Of a stretch of DNA of 64,000 nt, positions 10,076-19,163 are shown one piece after another. The notes under the pieces are model-generated. The model was not told the DNA's origin. It worked only from the letters and a program-made list of their open reading frames with translations, and searched no databases. The stretch's first letter is position 1. Each line of letters starts with the position of its first letter. Location: contig CAVTXI010000004.1 in the NCBI GenBank assembly GCA_963738615.1, positions 806,001 to 870,000 on the forward strand, given 5' to 3'. Source of the stretch: CAVTWY01 sp963738615 (lineage in GTDB: Bacteria; Pseudomonadota; Gammaproteobacteria; Burkholderiales; Burkholderiaceae_C). The position numbers and the translations under genes are program-made.

Positions 10076-11287
10076 ACCACCCTCGCCTTCACCCTCGCCT
10101 TCTTGTCGCCGTGCTGATCGCGCAGATCGCGTTCGGCCTGGGCGTGATGACGATCTGCCTGCCGTCGATGCAGGACTGGAGCGCGCAGCTTGGCGTGCCG
10201 CAGGCCACGGTGCAGCTCGACCTTCAGCGCCTACGTGCTGGCATTCGGCACGTTCCAGTTGATGTGGGGGCCGATGTCGGACCGACGCGGGCGCCGCCCC
10301 GTGCTGCTGGCCGGCTTGGCGCTGCTGATCGTGGGCCTGGTGCTGGCGGCGCTGGCACGTGACGCCAACACGCTGATCGCGGCGCGGTTCGTTCAGGGCA
10401 TGGGCGCGGCCGCGGGCATGGTCGCGTCACGCGCGGCCGTGCAAGACCTGTTCGACGGCGCGCAGCGCATGCGCGTGCTGGGCTATTCGGGCATGGCGAT
10501 GGGCGTCATGCCGCCGCTGGCCACCGTGGTCGGCGGCCAGATCCACACCCACGTGGGCTGGCAGGGCAACTTCGCGCTGATGGCCGTCGCTGCCGCCGGC
10601 CTGCTGGCGCTGACGTGGTACGTGCTGCCGGCGGGGCAACCGTCGCCGAACCGCAAGGGCGACCACGCCGCGTCGCCCGAACCCTGGTGGCGCAACACGC
10701 TGCGCGGCTACGCTCGGCTGCTGCGCGAACGCGCCTTCGTCCCCGCGGTGTTGACGATCGCGTTCACCTCCGCCACCTGGTACGCCTTTCTGGGCGCAGC
10801 GCCGATGGTGCTGGGCAGCTACGGCGTTGGCCCTGCGCACATGGGCTGGTACGTGATGGTGGTGCCGCTGTCGTACATCGTCGGCAACTTCATCACCACA
10901 CGGCTCGCGCATCGCATGAAAGGGTCGGCGTTGATGATGACGGGGCAGTGCAGCAGCCTCGGGGGCACCACGCTGATGATGTTGCTGGCGGCCTTCGGCG
11001 TCGCAGAACCCCTCGCCTTCGCGCTGCCGCTGGCGCTGGTGGGCATCGGCAACGGGCTGGTACTGCCAACCGCGATGGCACGCGCCGTGGGCCTGGTCGC
11101 AGGCCTTGCCGGGGCCGCCGCGGCACTGACCGGCGTGTTGCAACAACTGGCCGGCGCCACCAGCGGGTATGTGGTGGGGTTTCTGTCGCACGACGGGCCG
11201 GTGAACCTGGGCTGGGTGATGCTGGCGGCGACGGGGTTGTCGCTGGTGTCGCTGCTGGCGGCGGGTCGGGCCGCGACGAAACCCTGA
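10072..11287 (+). CDS. MFS drug/metabolite exporter, Bcr/CflA type (single-base frameshift at about 10218)
   Basis: The frame opens with a TTG at 10072 overlapping the ligase stop. Residues FGLGVMTICLPSMQDW and the following TVQL are in this frame. One extra C in CAGCTCGACC (10218) then shifts the frame, and homology resumes at TFSAYVLAFGTFQ and MWGPMSDRRGRRPVLL, the MFS loop 2-3 signature. The rest (365 codons from an internal TTG) has about ten hydrophobic segments and ends at 11287. Removing one base gives a continuous 12-helix transporter of Bcr/CflA style, so the indel is either a recent lesion or an assembly error. It probably exports a product linked to the upstream ligase. Confidence 0.75.
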
Positions 11288-11297
11288 GGTACGTGCG

Positions 11298-11960
11298 TCA
11301 CGCCGACGCGCGCCGCAGGATCCACGCCGAGTAGGCCACGAACGCAGCCGTGCACGCGGCAAACACCACCCCTTGGGCCCACGCCGGCATCGCCGGCACC
11401 CACGCGAACAGCAGCGCGAAGGGTGCTGCGCCAAGCACCACCGACACCGCCTGCTGGCGGTGCGTGGTGGCGGGGCTGAAGGCGCCCAGCGCGTACGACA
11501 ACACGTCGACCGGAAACGTCGCGCGCAAGACGGCGAGCGACAGCACGCGGTGCCGCGGGTGCACCAGCCGGTCGATGTCAGCGTGCCGCATCACCGAAGG
11601 CAGCAGCCGCAACATCGGCTCGCGCGCGTGGCGGCCGATGGCGAACGCTGCCACCGCGCCGATCGTCCAGCCCGCCAGCAGCAACGCCGCGGTCCACCAT
11701 GGTCCCCATGTCAGCGCTGCCGCGGGCACGAGCGGCAGGTTCGTCAGCACCGGCATCAACACTGCGACGGCCGATGTGGCGACGAACAGCAGCATGCCTG
11801 CCACGCCCAACTGCGTCATCACGGCTTCGACCAGGGCGGCGTGGCGGCGCGTGAGCCACACCGCGACCACGAACAAGACGACGACGCCGACGGTGGCGCG
11901 CGCGGCTGGCCACAGCTCGAGGCGCGTGACCCCGCGTTTCGGATCGGTGAAGACGGGCAT
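11298..11960 (-). CDS. TVP38/TMEM64 (DedA-like, VTT domain) inner-membrane protein
   Basis: 220 residues with four to six hydrophobic segments. The central region, LTNLPLVPAAALTWGPWWTA followed by AAFAIGRHAREP, matches the VTT/SNARE-associated family layout: a re-entrant helix with a conserved proline, then Gly-rich helices ending in an R(H/Y)-basic motif. FPVDVLSYALGAF near residue 150 corresponds to the second conserved loop. Family members are scramblase-like or lipid-carrier membrane proteins; the exact role here is unknown. It converges on the MFS gene with a ten-base gap. Confidence 0.8.
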   Translation of the reverse strand: MPVFTDPKRGVTRLELWPAARATVGVVVLFVVAVWLTRRHAALVEAVMTQLGVAGMLLFVATSAVAVLMPVLTNLPLVPAAALTWGPWWTAALLLAGWTIGAVAAFAIGRHAREPMLRLLPSVMRHADIDRLVHPRHRVLSLAVLRATFPVDVLSYALGAFSPATTHRQQAVSVVLGAAPFALLFAWVPAMPAWAQGVVFAACTAAFVAYSAWILRRASA

Positions 11961-12163
11961 CAGTGCTGCGACCTCGCAGGCTGTTCGGTGTCGGACTCGG
12001 CGTCTCGAGCCCGCAGCTCGAGCATCGCATGCGGGAATTTTCGAGGTTGCAGCGTCGGCGCATGGGCGGCGCGCCGTCGGGCCGCCGTTAGCATCGCCGC
12101 CAAATCATGCGCCGATGTGGTTCGGCGCCCGACCCCTCGATCCCTCGACCCACCGGAGCGTTC

Positions 12164-13018
12164 ATGGCCGCCTCTCGCATCTTCGGCATCGTGTTGGTCC
12201 TCGCGCTCGCCGCCCTCGGGATCACGAGTTGCGGGACCGTCGAGTCGGGCAACGTGGGCGTGCGAACCACGCTGGGCAAGGTCAACCCCGAAGAAGTCGA
12301 ACCCGGGATCTTCCTCGGTGTGCCGGGCGTCTCGCGCGTGCAGGAGTTTTCGGCCAAGGAGATCGCGCTCGACCTCAATGACCTGACGCCGAAGGCGCGC
12401 GACAACCTTTCGCTGCGCGACCTCGACGTGACGGTGTACTACCGCGTGCAACCCGGTGCCATCGCCGACCTGTACGTCAAGTACGCGGCCCAGCACGGCC
12501 TGCAGGAAGGCGGCCGGTCCAGCGCCTACCTGCCCGCATTCGGGCTGCTGACCCGGCTGTCCAGAAACGTTGTCTACGAACAGGCCGCGAAGATCGATTC
12601 GCTGGTGATGCACACGCAGCGTGACGAACTGGCGCAGGCCGTGCAGCGCGCGCTTCAGGTCGAGTTGGACAGCAACGACAAGGGCGTCTTCGTGATCAGC
12701 CGCGTGGTGATCCGCCAGCTGACGACAGACCCGGCGATCGAAAAAGCGATTCAGGATTCGGTCGCTGCCCAGAAGCAGCTCGAGACGACCAAGCAGCGTA
12801 TTGCCATCGCCGAAGCCGAGGCGCAGGTCGAAGTCAAGAAGGCCGAGGGCATCGCCAAGGCGAACCAGATCATCAACCAGAGCCTGACGCGCGAATACCT
12901 CCAGCACGAGTCGAACATGGCGCTGCAGAAGTTTGCCGAAAAGGGCGGAACCACGACCGTGGTGCTGCCGGCGAACATGCAGACGGCACCGCTGATCCAG
13001 ATCACCCCGGGGAAGTAG
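12164..13018 (+). CDS. SPFH/band-7 (prohibitin-like) lipoprotein
   Basis: I chose the ATG at 12164 (GGAG six bases upstream) because it gives a clean lipoprotein signal, LAALGITSC. An ATG at 12107 would add 19 residues without signal character. The mature part is a typical SPFH domain: GNVGVRTTLGKV, DVTVYYRVQPG and RDELAQAVQ, followed by an Ala/Glu/Lys-rich coiled coil (RIAIAEAEAQVEVKKAEG) and a short tail. SPFH proteins form membrane-associated oligomeric cages or microdomains and often regulate proteases. Anchoring by a lipidated cysteine instead of a transmembrane helix would put this one on the periplasmic face of a membrane. It is monocistronic. Confidence 0.85.
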   Translation: MAASRIFGIVLVLALAALGITSCGTVESGNVGVRTTLGKVNPEEVEPGIFLGVPGVSRVQEFSAKEIALDLNDLTPKARDNLSLRDLDVTVYYRVQPGAIADLYVKYAAQHGLQEGGRSSAYLPAFGLLTRLSRNVVYEQAAKIDSLVMHTQRDELAQAVQRALQVELDSNDKGVFVISRVVIRQLTTDPAIEKAIQDSVAAQKQLETTKQRIAIAEAEAQVEVKKAEGIAKANQIINQSLTREYLQHESNMALQKFAEKGGTTTVVLPANMQTAPLIQITPGK

Positions 13019-13051
13019 CGCGCGACGTTGACGTGCCGTCAAGCGGCCCGC

Positions 13052-13786
13052 TCAGTCCGCAAACCCCAGCACCACGCGCCGCGTCATCGCCGACTTCTTC
13101 TCGATCTTCGTGACGACCACGCGGCCGATCTCGGCGGTGTTCGCCACGTGCGTGCCGCCGCAGGGTTGCAGGTCGATGCCGGCGATGTCGATCACGCGCA
13201 CGCGGCCGGTGCCACGCGGGGGTTGCACGCTCATGCTGCGCACCAGGCCTGGGTTGGCGTCGAGTTCGGCTTCCGTAATCCAACGATGCGTGACCGGCGC
13301 GGCCTGCGCCACATAGCGCGCAATGCCTCCGGTCAGCGCGTCTTTGTCCAGCGGCTCGTTCATGTGGAAGTCGAGCCGCGCGTAGTCGGGCGTGATCGAG
13401 CACCCGTTCACCGCGTGCGGCACCAGTGCGCACAGCAGGTGCGTGGTGGTGTGAAAGCGCATCAGACGATGGCGGCGTGGTTCGTCGATGCGGGCTGTCA
13501 CGTTGTCGCCGGGTTTCATCGATGCAAGCAGCGCAACGTCATCGGCTGCGACCACGTGAACGATGCCGCCGCTGAAGGTGCCGTCGGGCAGTTTGTGCTT
13601 GCGCGTGTCGGTGATGGTGATGCTGCGCCCGTCGGCCAACGTGATCGTGCCGGCATCACCGGCTTGGCCGCCGCCGACGGGATAAAACACCGTGCGATCG
13701 AGGATCAGGCCTTCGGGCGCGGTCTCGACGATGCGGGCATCGCATGCGGCAAGGCGCGCGTCTTCGCGGAACAGTTCGTGGGTCAT
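13052..13786 (-). CDS. AlaX-type alanyl-tRNA editing protein
   Basis: 244 residues. The zinc-binding editing site of AlaX/AlaRS is intact: HTTTH near residue 116 and CGGTHVANTAEIG near residue 208. FYPVGGGQAGDAG near the N-terminus is the conserved beta-barrel segment of AlaX-M. The enzyme hydrolyses Ser-tRNA(Ala) (and possibly Gly-tRNA(Ala)) in trans, so it protects translation from serine misincorporation; it lacks the aminoacylation domain of AlaS. It is divergent from the Uma2 gene, with a short shared upstream region. Confidence 0.9.
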   Translation of the reverse strand: MTHELFREDARLAACDARIVETAPEGLILDRTVFYPVGGGQAGDAGTITLADGRSITITDTRKHKLPDGTFSGGIVHVVAADDVALLASMKPGDNVTARIDEPRRHRLMRFHTTTHLLCALVPHAVNGCSITPDYARLDFHMNEPLDKDALTGGIARYVAQAAPVTHRWITEAELDANPGLVRSMSVQPPRGTGRVRVIDIAGIDLQPCGGTHVANTAEIGRVVVTKIEKKSAMTRRVVLGFAD

Positions 13787-13851
13787 GTTTTGAGGTTAGC
13801 GCAGGGTTGGCGCGCGTGTTTCAGCGGCTGCTGTCTGACAGAATCGCTGCC

Positions 13852-14421
13852 ATGGGCGCGCCACATCCCCGATTGAGCATCGACGAGTACCTGGTTTGGG
13901 AAAACCAGCAAGTCGAACGCCACGAGTTTCTTTGCGGCGAAGTGTTTGCGATGCTCGGCGCGAGGCGGATTCACGCGCGCGTGGTGATGAACCTGAGCCG
14001 CGCCCTTGGCAATGCACTGGCCGGCACGCGCTGCCAAGCGTTTTCCGAGTCGGCGAAGGTTGCCCCTGCCGACAACACGATCCTCTACCCCGACATATTC
14101 GTCACGTGCGACCCCGCCGACCTTCGCACCGACATGATCTTCCGCGCGCCGAAGCTCGTGGTCGAAGTGTTGTCGCCCACGACGCAGGCCTACGACCGCC
14201 AGAAGTTCGCGCTTTACCGACGCATGGCCAGCTTGCTCGAGTACGGATTGATCGACCCCGACACACAGCGCGTCGAGGTCTTCCGCCGCGGCGCTGATGG
14301 TTTGTGGGTGCTGCATGACATGAGCGAGTCGATGACGCTCGAGTTCGCGAGCGTCGATTTCCGCATGCTGCTGGCTGATCTGTTTGATGGTGTCGAGCCG
14401 GCGCAGACAGAAGAGCCCTGA
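13852..14421 (+). CDS. Uma2-family (DUF820) putative endonuclease
   Basis: 189 residues from the ATG at 13852; an upstream in-frame start would add residues with no homology. The fold of the family is recognisable: LSIDEYLVWENQQVERHE, then CGEVFAMLGARRIHARV, the PD-(D/E)xK-like core DIFVTCDP and PKLVVEVLSPTTQAYDR, and HDMSESMTLEFASVDF. Residues Asp (YPDIF), Glu (VVEVLS) and Lys (DRQKF) are in the usual order for this restriction-like superfamily. The cellular role of Uma2 proteins is not established. A second, broken member lies at 19164-19728. Confidence 0.85.
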   Translation: MGAPHPRLSIDEYLVWENQQVERHEFLCGEVFAMLGARRIHARVVMNLSRALGNALAGTRCQAFSESAKVAPADNTILYPDIFVTCDPADLRTDMIFRAPKLVVEVLSPTTQAYDRQKFALYRRMASLLEYGLIDPDTQRVEVFRRGADGLWVLHDMSESMTLEFASVDFRMLLADLFDGVEPAQTEEP

Positions 14422-14470
14422 CGGCCGCGCGCGGCGATGACGAGGTGGTCGAGTTGCAAGGCACGCGTGG

Positions 14471-15313
14471 TCAAAGGCAAACCTCGCCGTCGACCACGGT
14501 GACGCTGCTGCCGCCGATCCAGATGTCAGCGCCGATCTGTTCGACGAACACACGCCCCGTGCGGCCAAGCTTCGTGCCCTGCGCGGCGACGTAACGCGCA
14601 GGGGCAAGGCCCGCGCCGATCAACCATTGCGCCAACGCGGCGTTGAGGCTGCCGGTGACGGAGTCTTCGGCCATGCCGTTGTGGCCGGGGAAGAAGGCGC
14701 GGACTTCGAATTGCGTGTCGGTGCTGGTACTTCGCGGGCCGACGACACCAACGTCGAGACCAGAAAGGATCGCGCCGTCGGGCTCGAGCGCCAACACCTG
14801 CTCGGCCGACGCGAGCATCACGCCGCGCCAGTTGGGGCCGTTGTCGCACCACGCGTGCGCGACGATGCTGCTGCGGGCCACGCGAAGGCCGCGCGCGATC
14901 AGGTCAACGTCGGCTTCGGGCAGCGGGCCGCCCTTGCGCAGCGGTGGCGCGGCGAACGCGAGGCGACCACTCGATTCACCGCGGCGGATGCGCACCAGGC
15001 CGACGCCGCACTCCTGCACGATCATGTCGCCCTTCGGCTGGCCGCCGGCCTCGAGCCATGCGTGGCACGAACCCAGCGTGGGATGACCGGCGAACGGCAA
15101 CTCACGGCCGGGGCAGAAGATGCGCACGCGATAGTCGGCTTGCGCGTCGGTGGGCGGCAGCAGGAAGGTCGCTTCGGACAGTTGCGTCCAGTCGGTGAAG
15201 CGCTGCATCGCCGCGGTGTCGAGGCCAGTGCCATCGAGCACCACGGCAAGGCCGTTGCCAAAGCACGGAACGGCGGTGAAAACGTCGACTTGGGCGAATG
15301 GGCGTGAGGTCAT
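14471..15313 (-). CDS. PhzF-family isomerase/epimerase
   Basis: 280 residues. The N-terminal strand VDVFTAVPCFGNGLAVVLD, the SEATFLLP segment bearing the catalytic Glu, and FAGHPTLGS are the signatures of the PhzF/diaminopimelate-epimerase-like fold. The second lobe repeats the pattern with GMAEDSVTGSLN. PhzF enzymes catalyse proton-shift isomerisations of small hydroxy- or amino-acid substrates; the specific substrate is unknown. The start overlaps the stop of the aminotransferase gene by four bases (ATGA), so this is the last gene of a three-gene operon with an EamA exporter and an aminotransferase. Confidence 0.9.
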   Translation of the reverse strand: MTSRPFAQVDVFTAVPCFGNGLAVVLDGTGLDTAAMQRFTDWTQLSEATFLLPPTDAQADYRVRIFCPGRELPFAGHPTLGSCHAWLEAGGQPKGDMIVQECGVGLVRIRRGESSGRLAFAAPPLRKGGPLPEADVDLIARGLRVARSSIVAHAWCDNGPNWRGVMLASAEQVLALEPDGAILSGLDVGVVGPRSTSTDTQFEVRAFFPGHNGMAEDSVTGSLNAALAQWLIGAGLAPARYVAAQGTKLGRTGRVFVEQIGADIWIGGSSVTVVDGEVCL

Positions 15314-16530
15314 GATGATTTGTTTGGGTTGGTTTGGGTCGCACGCAGCACCCGCGCGATCGCCGCGACGCCACGGTCGATCTGTTCGGGCGTGCTGGTG
15401 ACGAAGCTCAGGCGCATCGTGTTCATGTGCGGCCGGCTGGCATAGAACGAGGCGCCGGGCACGTAGGCCACCCCTTCGTCCACCGCGCGCGGCAGCATGG
15501 CGACTGCGTCGACGCCTTCGGGCAACGTGACCCAGAAGAACATGCCGCCGCGAGGTTCGTTCCAGCGGCAGCTGGTTGGCATGTGGCGCTCGAGGGCCGC
15601 GCGCATCGCATCACGGTGCAACGCGTACAGCGCGCGGATCTTGGGTACGTGGGTGTCGAGAAACCCGTTTTCGATCACCGCGTGCACCATGCGCTGGTTG
15701 TAGCCCGGCGTGTGCAAGTCGGCTGCCTGCTTGGCTTGAAGCAGCTTCGGGCACAACTCGCGTGGCGCGATGACGTAGCCCAGTCGCAGGCCAGGTGCCA
15801 ATACTTTCGAGAACGAGCCGAGATAGATCACGCCTTCGGGCCAGCGCGATGCCAGGGGCGCGGGTGGTGGCGCGTCAAACCACAGGTCGCCGTAGGGGTT
15901 GTCTTCGACCAGCGGCAGGTTGGCGCGCCGTGCAACGTCGATCAACGCGTTGCGACGCGCGTCGCCAAGCATGCGGCCGGTGGGGTTCTGGAAGTTGGGC
16001 AGCAGGTAGATGAAGCGCGCGCCTTTTGCGTGCGCGGCGAGTTCGTCCGGCAGCGGCCCTTCGTCGTCGCCGGGCACGCTTTCGATCACGGGCTCGAACG
16101 ATGCGAAGGCTTGCAGCGCGCCGAGGTACGTGGGCGTTTCGACGAGCACACGGCTGTTGGCGTCGATCAGGATCTTCGCGACCAGGTCGAGCCCCTGCTG
16201 CGAGCCGGTCGTGATCAAAACCTGGTCGGCGTCGCAGCGCAGCCCCTGCGCCACCATGTGGTGCGCAACCCATTCACGCAGCGGCGCGAAGCCTTCGCTG
16301 GCGGCGTATTGAAGCGCCTCGAGCGGGGTGTCGCGCAGCACCTTCTGCGACGCTTCGCGCATTGCATCGATCGGGAAGGTGTCCGGCGATGGCAGCCCGC
16401 CGGCCAGCGAAATGATCCCCGGGCGTTCGGTCACTTTCAGAATCTCGCGGATCACCGACGGGTTCATGCGCGCGGCGCGGCGCGCCAGGGTGAACGGTGT
16501 GGTCGTGGGTGTGGTCGTAGGTATGGTCAT
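15310..16530 (-). CDS. PLP-dependent aminotransferase, 2-aminoadipate/LysN-type (fold type I)
   Basis: 406 residues. Fold-type I features are clear: ISLAGGLPSPDTFP at the N-terminus, TTGSQQGLDL, the PNFQNPTG segment, DNPYGDLWF, and the Schiff-base lysine in YLGSFSKVLAPGLRLGY. This subgroup (PLP domain of MocR type without the GntR head) includes 2-aminoadipate and broad-specificity aromatic or branched-chain aminotransferases. A Thr/Pro repeat at the very N-terminus (TIPTTTPTTTPF) comes from a 12-base tandem repeat. Four-base overlaps with both neighbours show a tightly coupled operon. The specific amino donor cannot be predicted. Confidence 0.9.
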   Translation of the reverse strand: MTIPTTTPTTTPFTLARRAARMNPSVIREILKVTERPGIISLAGGLPSPDTFPIDAMREASQKVLRDTPLEALQYAASEGFAPLREWVAHHMVAQGLRCDADQVLITTGSQQGLDLVAKILIDANSRVLVETPTYLGALQAFASFEPVIESVPGDDEGPLPDELAAHAKGARFIYLLPNFQNPTGRMLGDARRNALIDVARRANLPLVEDNPYGDLWFDAPPPAPLASRWPEGVIYLGSFSKVLAPGLRLGYVIAPRELCPKLLQAKQAADLHTPGYNQRMVHAVIENGFLDTHVPKIRALYALHRDAMRAALERHMPTSCRWNEPRGGMFFWVTLPEGVDAVAMLPRAVDEGVAYVPGASFYASRPHMNTMRLSFVTSTPEQIDRGVAAIARVLRATQTNPNKSS

Positions 16531-17462
16531 GATCTACCTTGCCCCACGGGCATGCGGCGGCCCATGAAAACCGTGGCGACGACGGCCAGCGCGAATGCAA
16601 CCGTCACCACGTCGAGCGGCTCACCCAACAGCGGCACCGCGAACAGCAGCGACAGGAACGGCTGCACGAGTTGAACCTGACTGACGCGCACGGTGCCGCC
16701 CAGCGCCAGCGCGCGGTACCAGGCGAAGAAGCCGATCCACATCGAAATGAGCGACACGTACGCGAAGCCCGCCCACGCCGATGCGCGCACCTGCACCAGT
16801 GCCGACGGCGACGGCAGCGTCAACAGTGCTGCGGGCAGCGTGAGCGGCAACGACAACACCAGCACCCAGCCGATGACCTGTTCCGCGGTCATGGCGCGCG
16901 CGAGCTTCGCGCCATGCACGTAGCCCAGCGCGGCACTCGCGACCGCCGCCAACAGCAGTGCGTCGGCCATGTGCAGCGCACCGCCGCCACGCCATGCCGC
17001 GAAGCCGAGCACCAGCGCGCAACCCATTGCCGCGCAGAGCCAGAAGCCCGCCGACGGACGCTGACGAAACAGCAGCGCCGCCGCGAACGCGGTCGCCAGC
17101 GGCAGCACACCGGTGATGACGGCGCCGTGCGCTGCAGGAACGTGGCGCAGTGCCAGCGCCAGGAAGAGCGGGAATCCGATCACCGTGCCAAGCGCACACC
17201 ACGCCAGCGACGCTGCATGCGCGCGGGATGGCCGCGACGCGCGTGTCACCGCGAGGACCACCGCCGCCAGCATCCCCGCCACGGCCGCCCTGCCCGCGGT
17301 GACGAACAGCGGCGGCAGTTGCGGTGCGTCAGCCGGGCCAACCGCCAGGCGCGTCATCGGCAGCGTGAGCGCGAACATGACGACGGCGGCGAAGCCCAGG
17401 ATCAGACCGCGAGATTCATCGCGGGCAGCATCATGTCTGGCGGCCAGGGAAGCGTCGGGCAT
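16527..17462 (-). CDS. EamA/DMT-family transporter (RhtA-like permease)
   Basis: 311 residues with ten predicted transmembrane segments in two five-helix EamA repeats (for example GFAAVVMFALTLPMTRLAV in the first, and WIGFFAWYRALALGGTVR with QPFLSLLFAVPLLGE closing the second). DMT permeases of this type usually export amino acids or related metabolites. It is the first gene of the operon eamA-aminotransferase-phzF and diverges from the MocR regulator across about 95 bases containing an inverted repeat, so it is probably controlled by that regulator. Confidence 0.88.
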   Translation of the reverse strand: MPDASLAARHDAARDESRGLILGFAAVVMFALTLPMTRLAVGPADAPQLPPLFVTAGRAAVAGMLAAVVLAVTRASRPSRAHAASLAWCALGTVIGFPLFLALALRHVPAAHGAVITGVLPLATAFAAALLFRQRPSAGFWLCAAMGCALVLGFAAWRGGGALHMADALLLAAVASAALGYVHGAKLARAMTAEQVIGWVLVLSLPLTLPAALLTLPSPSALVQVRASAWAGFAYVSLISMWIGFFAWYRALALGGTVRVSQVQLVQPFLSLLFAVPLLGEPLDVVTVAFALAVVATVFMGRRMPVGQGRS

Positions 17463-17493
17463 GGTTCGAGTCTAGGCGCATGAACAATACAGT

Positions 17494-17534
17494 AGCCATA
17501 CACTTCGGCATACGGACTGATCGTCTGTATGGCT
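17494..17534. promoter_or_regulatory. Inverted repeat, candidate MocR operator between divergent genes
   Basis: AGCCATACA (17494-17502) and TGTATGGCT (17526-17534) are perfect inverted copies with 23 bases between them. A third related box, GGCATACGG, lies at about 17507-17515. The element lies in the gap between the MocR gene and the eamA operon. GabR and PdxR, which belong to the same family, bind repeated boxes in comparable divergent promoters. Confidence 0.6.
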
Positions 17535-17557
17535 CGTCGAGACGGTACACCACCCGC

Positions 17558-19063
17558 ATGAACGCCCGCGACAACACCTTCGACGCACCCCTGACCCGCG
17601 ACGCCGGAGCCACCCTGGCCGAACAGCTCGCGGGCCGCGTCGCCGAACGAATCGACCAGCGGCTGGTCGCGCCGGGTTCGCGCCTGCCGTCGGTGCGCGA
17701 AGCGGCGAAGCGACACGACTTGAGCCCGTCGACCGTGGTTGCGGCGTATGACCTGCTGCTGGCGCGCGGCCTGGTCGAGTCACGCCCGCAGCGCGGCTTC
17801 TTCGTGCGTGCACGCGCAACGGCCACGCGCGCGGCTCCGTCGCGTCGGACCACACAGGTCGGCGACGACGGCGCGACGCCCCAACCCATCGACGCCACCG
17901 CGTTGATCCGCGGCATGTTCCGCCAGCAAACGCGCGAGTCGACGCCGGGCATGGGCACGCTGCCTGCAACGTGGCTCGATCTGCCGCTGCTGCACACGTG
18001 CCTGCGCCGCGCGATGAAGGACGAAGCCGCGGCAGCGTCGAGTTCCGCGGGTGACTCGCTGCACGCGCGGGCATCGACCGGCGCTTCACTTCACTACGGC
18101 GCGCCGATGGGCGACGTGATGCTGCGCGCGTGTTTGTCGCAGCGCCTGGCCGACCTTGGCATCGCGGCCGACGCGTCGCAAATCATCACGACAGCGGGTG
18201 CGACAAACGCACTCGAAATCGTGTCTCGCACGTTGCTGCGACCGGGCGACGCGGTGTTGGTCGACGAACCGGGCTGGGCAGTCGAATACGCGCGCCTGTC
18301 GCGCCAGGGCCTGCGCCTGCTGCCGGTGCCGCGTGGCGCCGACGGCCCCGACCTCGACGTGATGCAGGCGCTGGCGCGCGAGCACAAGCCGCGCATGTAC
18401 GCCACCGTGTCGGTGCTGCACAACCCAACCGGCGCGAACCTGAGCGCGGCGTTCGCGCACCGCGTGCTGCGGCTGGCCGAAGCGCATCACTTCACGATCG
18501 TCGAGGACGACACCTACGCGCACCTCGAGCGCGCGCACCTGCCGCGCTTGTCGGCACTGGATGGTCTTGTGCGAACGATCTATGTCGGCGGCTTCTCGAA
18601 GATCGTGGCACCCGGCTGGCGCGTGGGCTTCATGGCCGCGCCGCCGAAGCTGGTCGATGCGCTTGTCGACACCAAACTGCTGTCTTCGTTGACAAGCCCG
18701 TGGCTGCTCGAGCGCGCACTCGCGCATGCGATCGACAGCGGCGCCCTACGCCGCCACGCCGAACGCGTGCGCACACGCCTCGAGGCCGCGCGCACGCGCG
18801 CACTACGCCTGGCCATCGACGCCGGCTGCCGCTTCGTCACACCACCGCAGGGCCTGTTCGGTTGGATCGACACCGGCGTGGACACCGAGCGCCTTTCGCA
18901 AGTGATGCTCGACGGCGGTTGGCTGCTGGCGCCGGGGCGCCTGTTCCATGTCGATGGAAGGCCAACGACGCTGATGCGCATCAACTTCGCGACGTCGCAA
19001 GACGCGAAGTTCTGGAGGGCGTTCGGGGTGGCAGCGAAGGTGGTGGCGGGACGCGGGAGGTAG
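17558..19063 (+). CDS. MocR-family PLP-dependent GntR regulator
   Basis: I place the start at the ATG at 17558, after the operator-like repeat; an earlier ATG at 17480 would put that repeat inside the gene. Residues 12-75 form the GntR winged helix (LVAPGSRLPSVREAAKRHDL, STVVAAYDLLLARGLVESR). A linker leads to an aminotransferase-like fold-type I domain with HNPTGANLS, VEDDTYAHLE and the PLP lysine in YVGGFSKIVAPGWRVGF. MocR proteins sense PLP or amino compounds and regulate the adjacent divergent genes. Here the target is most likely eamA-aminotransferase-phzF plus its own gene. Confidence 0.9.
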   Translation: MNARDNTFDAPLTRDAGATLAEQLAGRVAERIDQRLVAPGSRLPSVREAAKRHDLSPSTVVAAYDLLLARGLVESRPQRGFFVRARATATRAAPSRRTTQVGDDGATPQPIDATALIRGMFRQQTRESTPGMGTLPATWLDLPLLHTCLRRAMKDEAAAASSSAGDSLHARASTGASLHYGAPMGDVMLRACLSQRLADLGIAADASQIITTAGATNALEIVSRTLLRPGDAVLVDEPGWAVEYARLSRQGLRLLPVPRGADGPDLDVMQALAREHKPRMYATVSVLHNPTGANLSAAFAHRVLRLAEAHHFTIVEDDTYAHLERAHLPRLSALDGLVRTIYVGGFSKIVAPGWRVGFMAAPPKLVDALVDTKLLSSLTSPWLLERALAHAIDSGALRRHAERVRTRLEAARTRALRLAIDAGCRFVTPPQGLFGWIDTGVDTERLSQVMLDGGWLLAPGRLFHVDGRPTTLMRINFATSQDAKFWRAFGVAAKVVAGRGR

Positions 19064-19163
19064 CCTGATCTACGAGGGATCGGTCAGGATGCGGACGATG
19101 TCTTGACGGTCTCCGAGCAGGCGCACGACATCGATCAGATCGGCATGCTCGCAGCGAAGCGCT

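Noticed and set aside
17461..17480. tRNA-like GGTTCGAGTC T-loop sequence
   Set aside because: No anticodon arm or acceptor stem can be folded around it; it is the start of the eamA gene and its upstream region.
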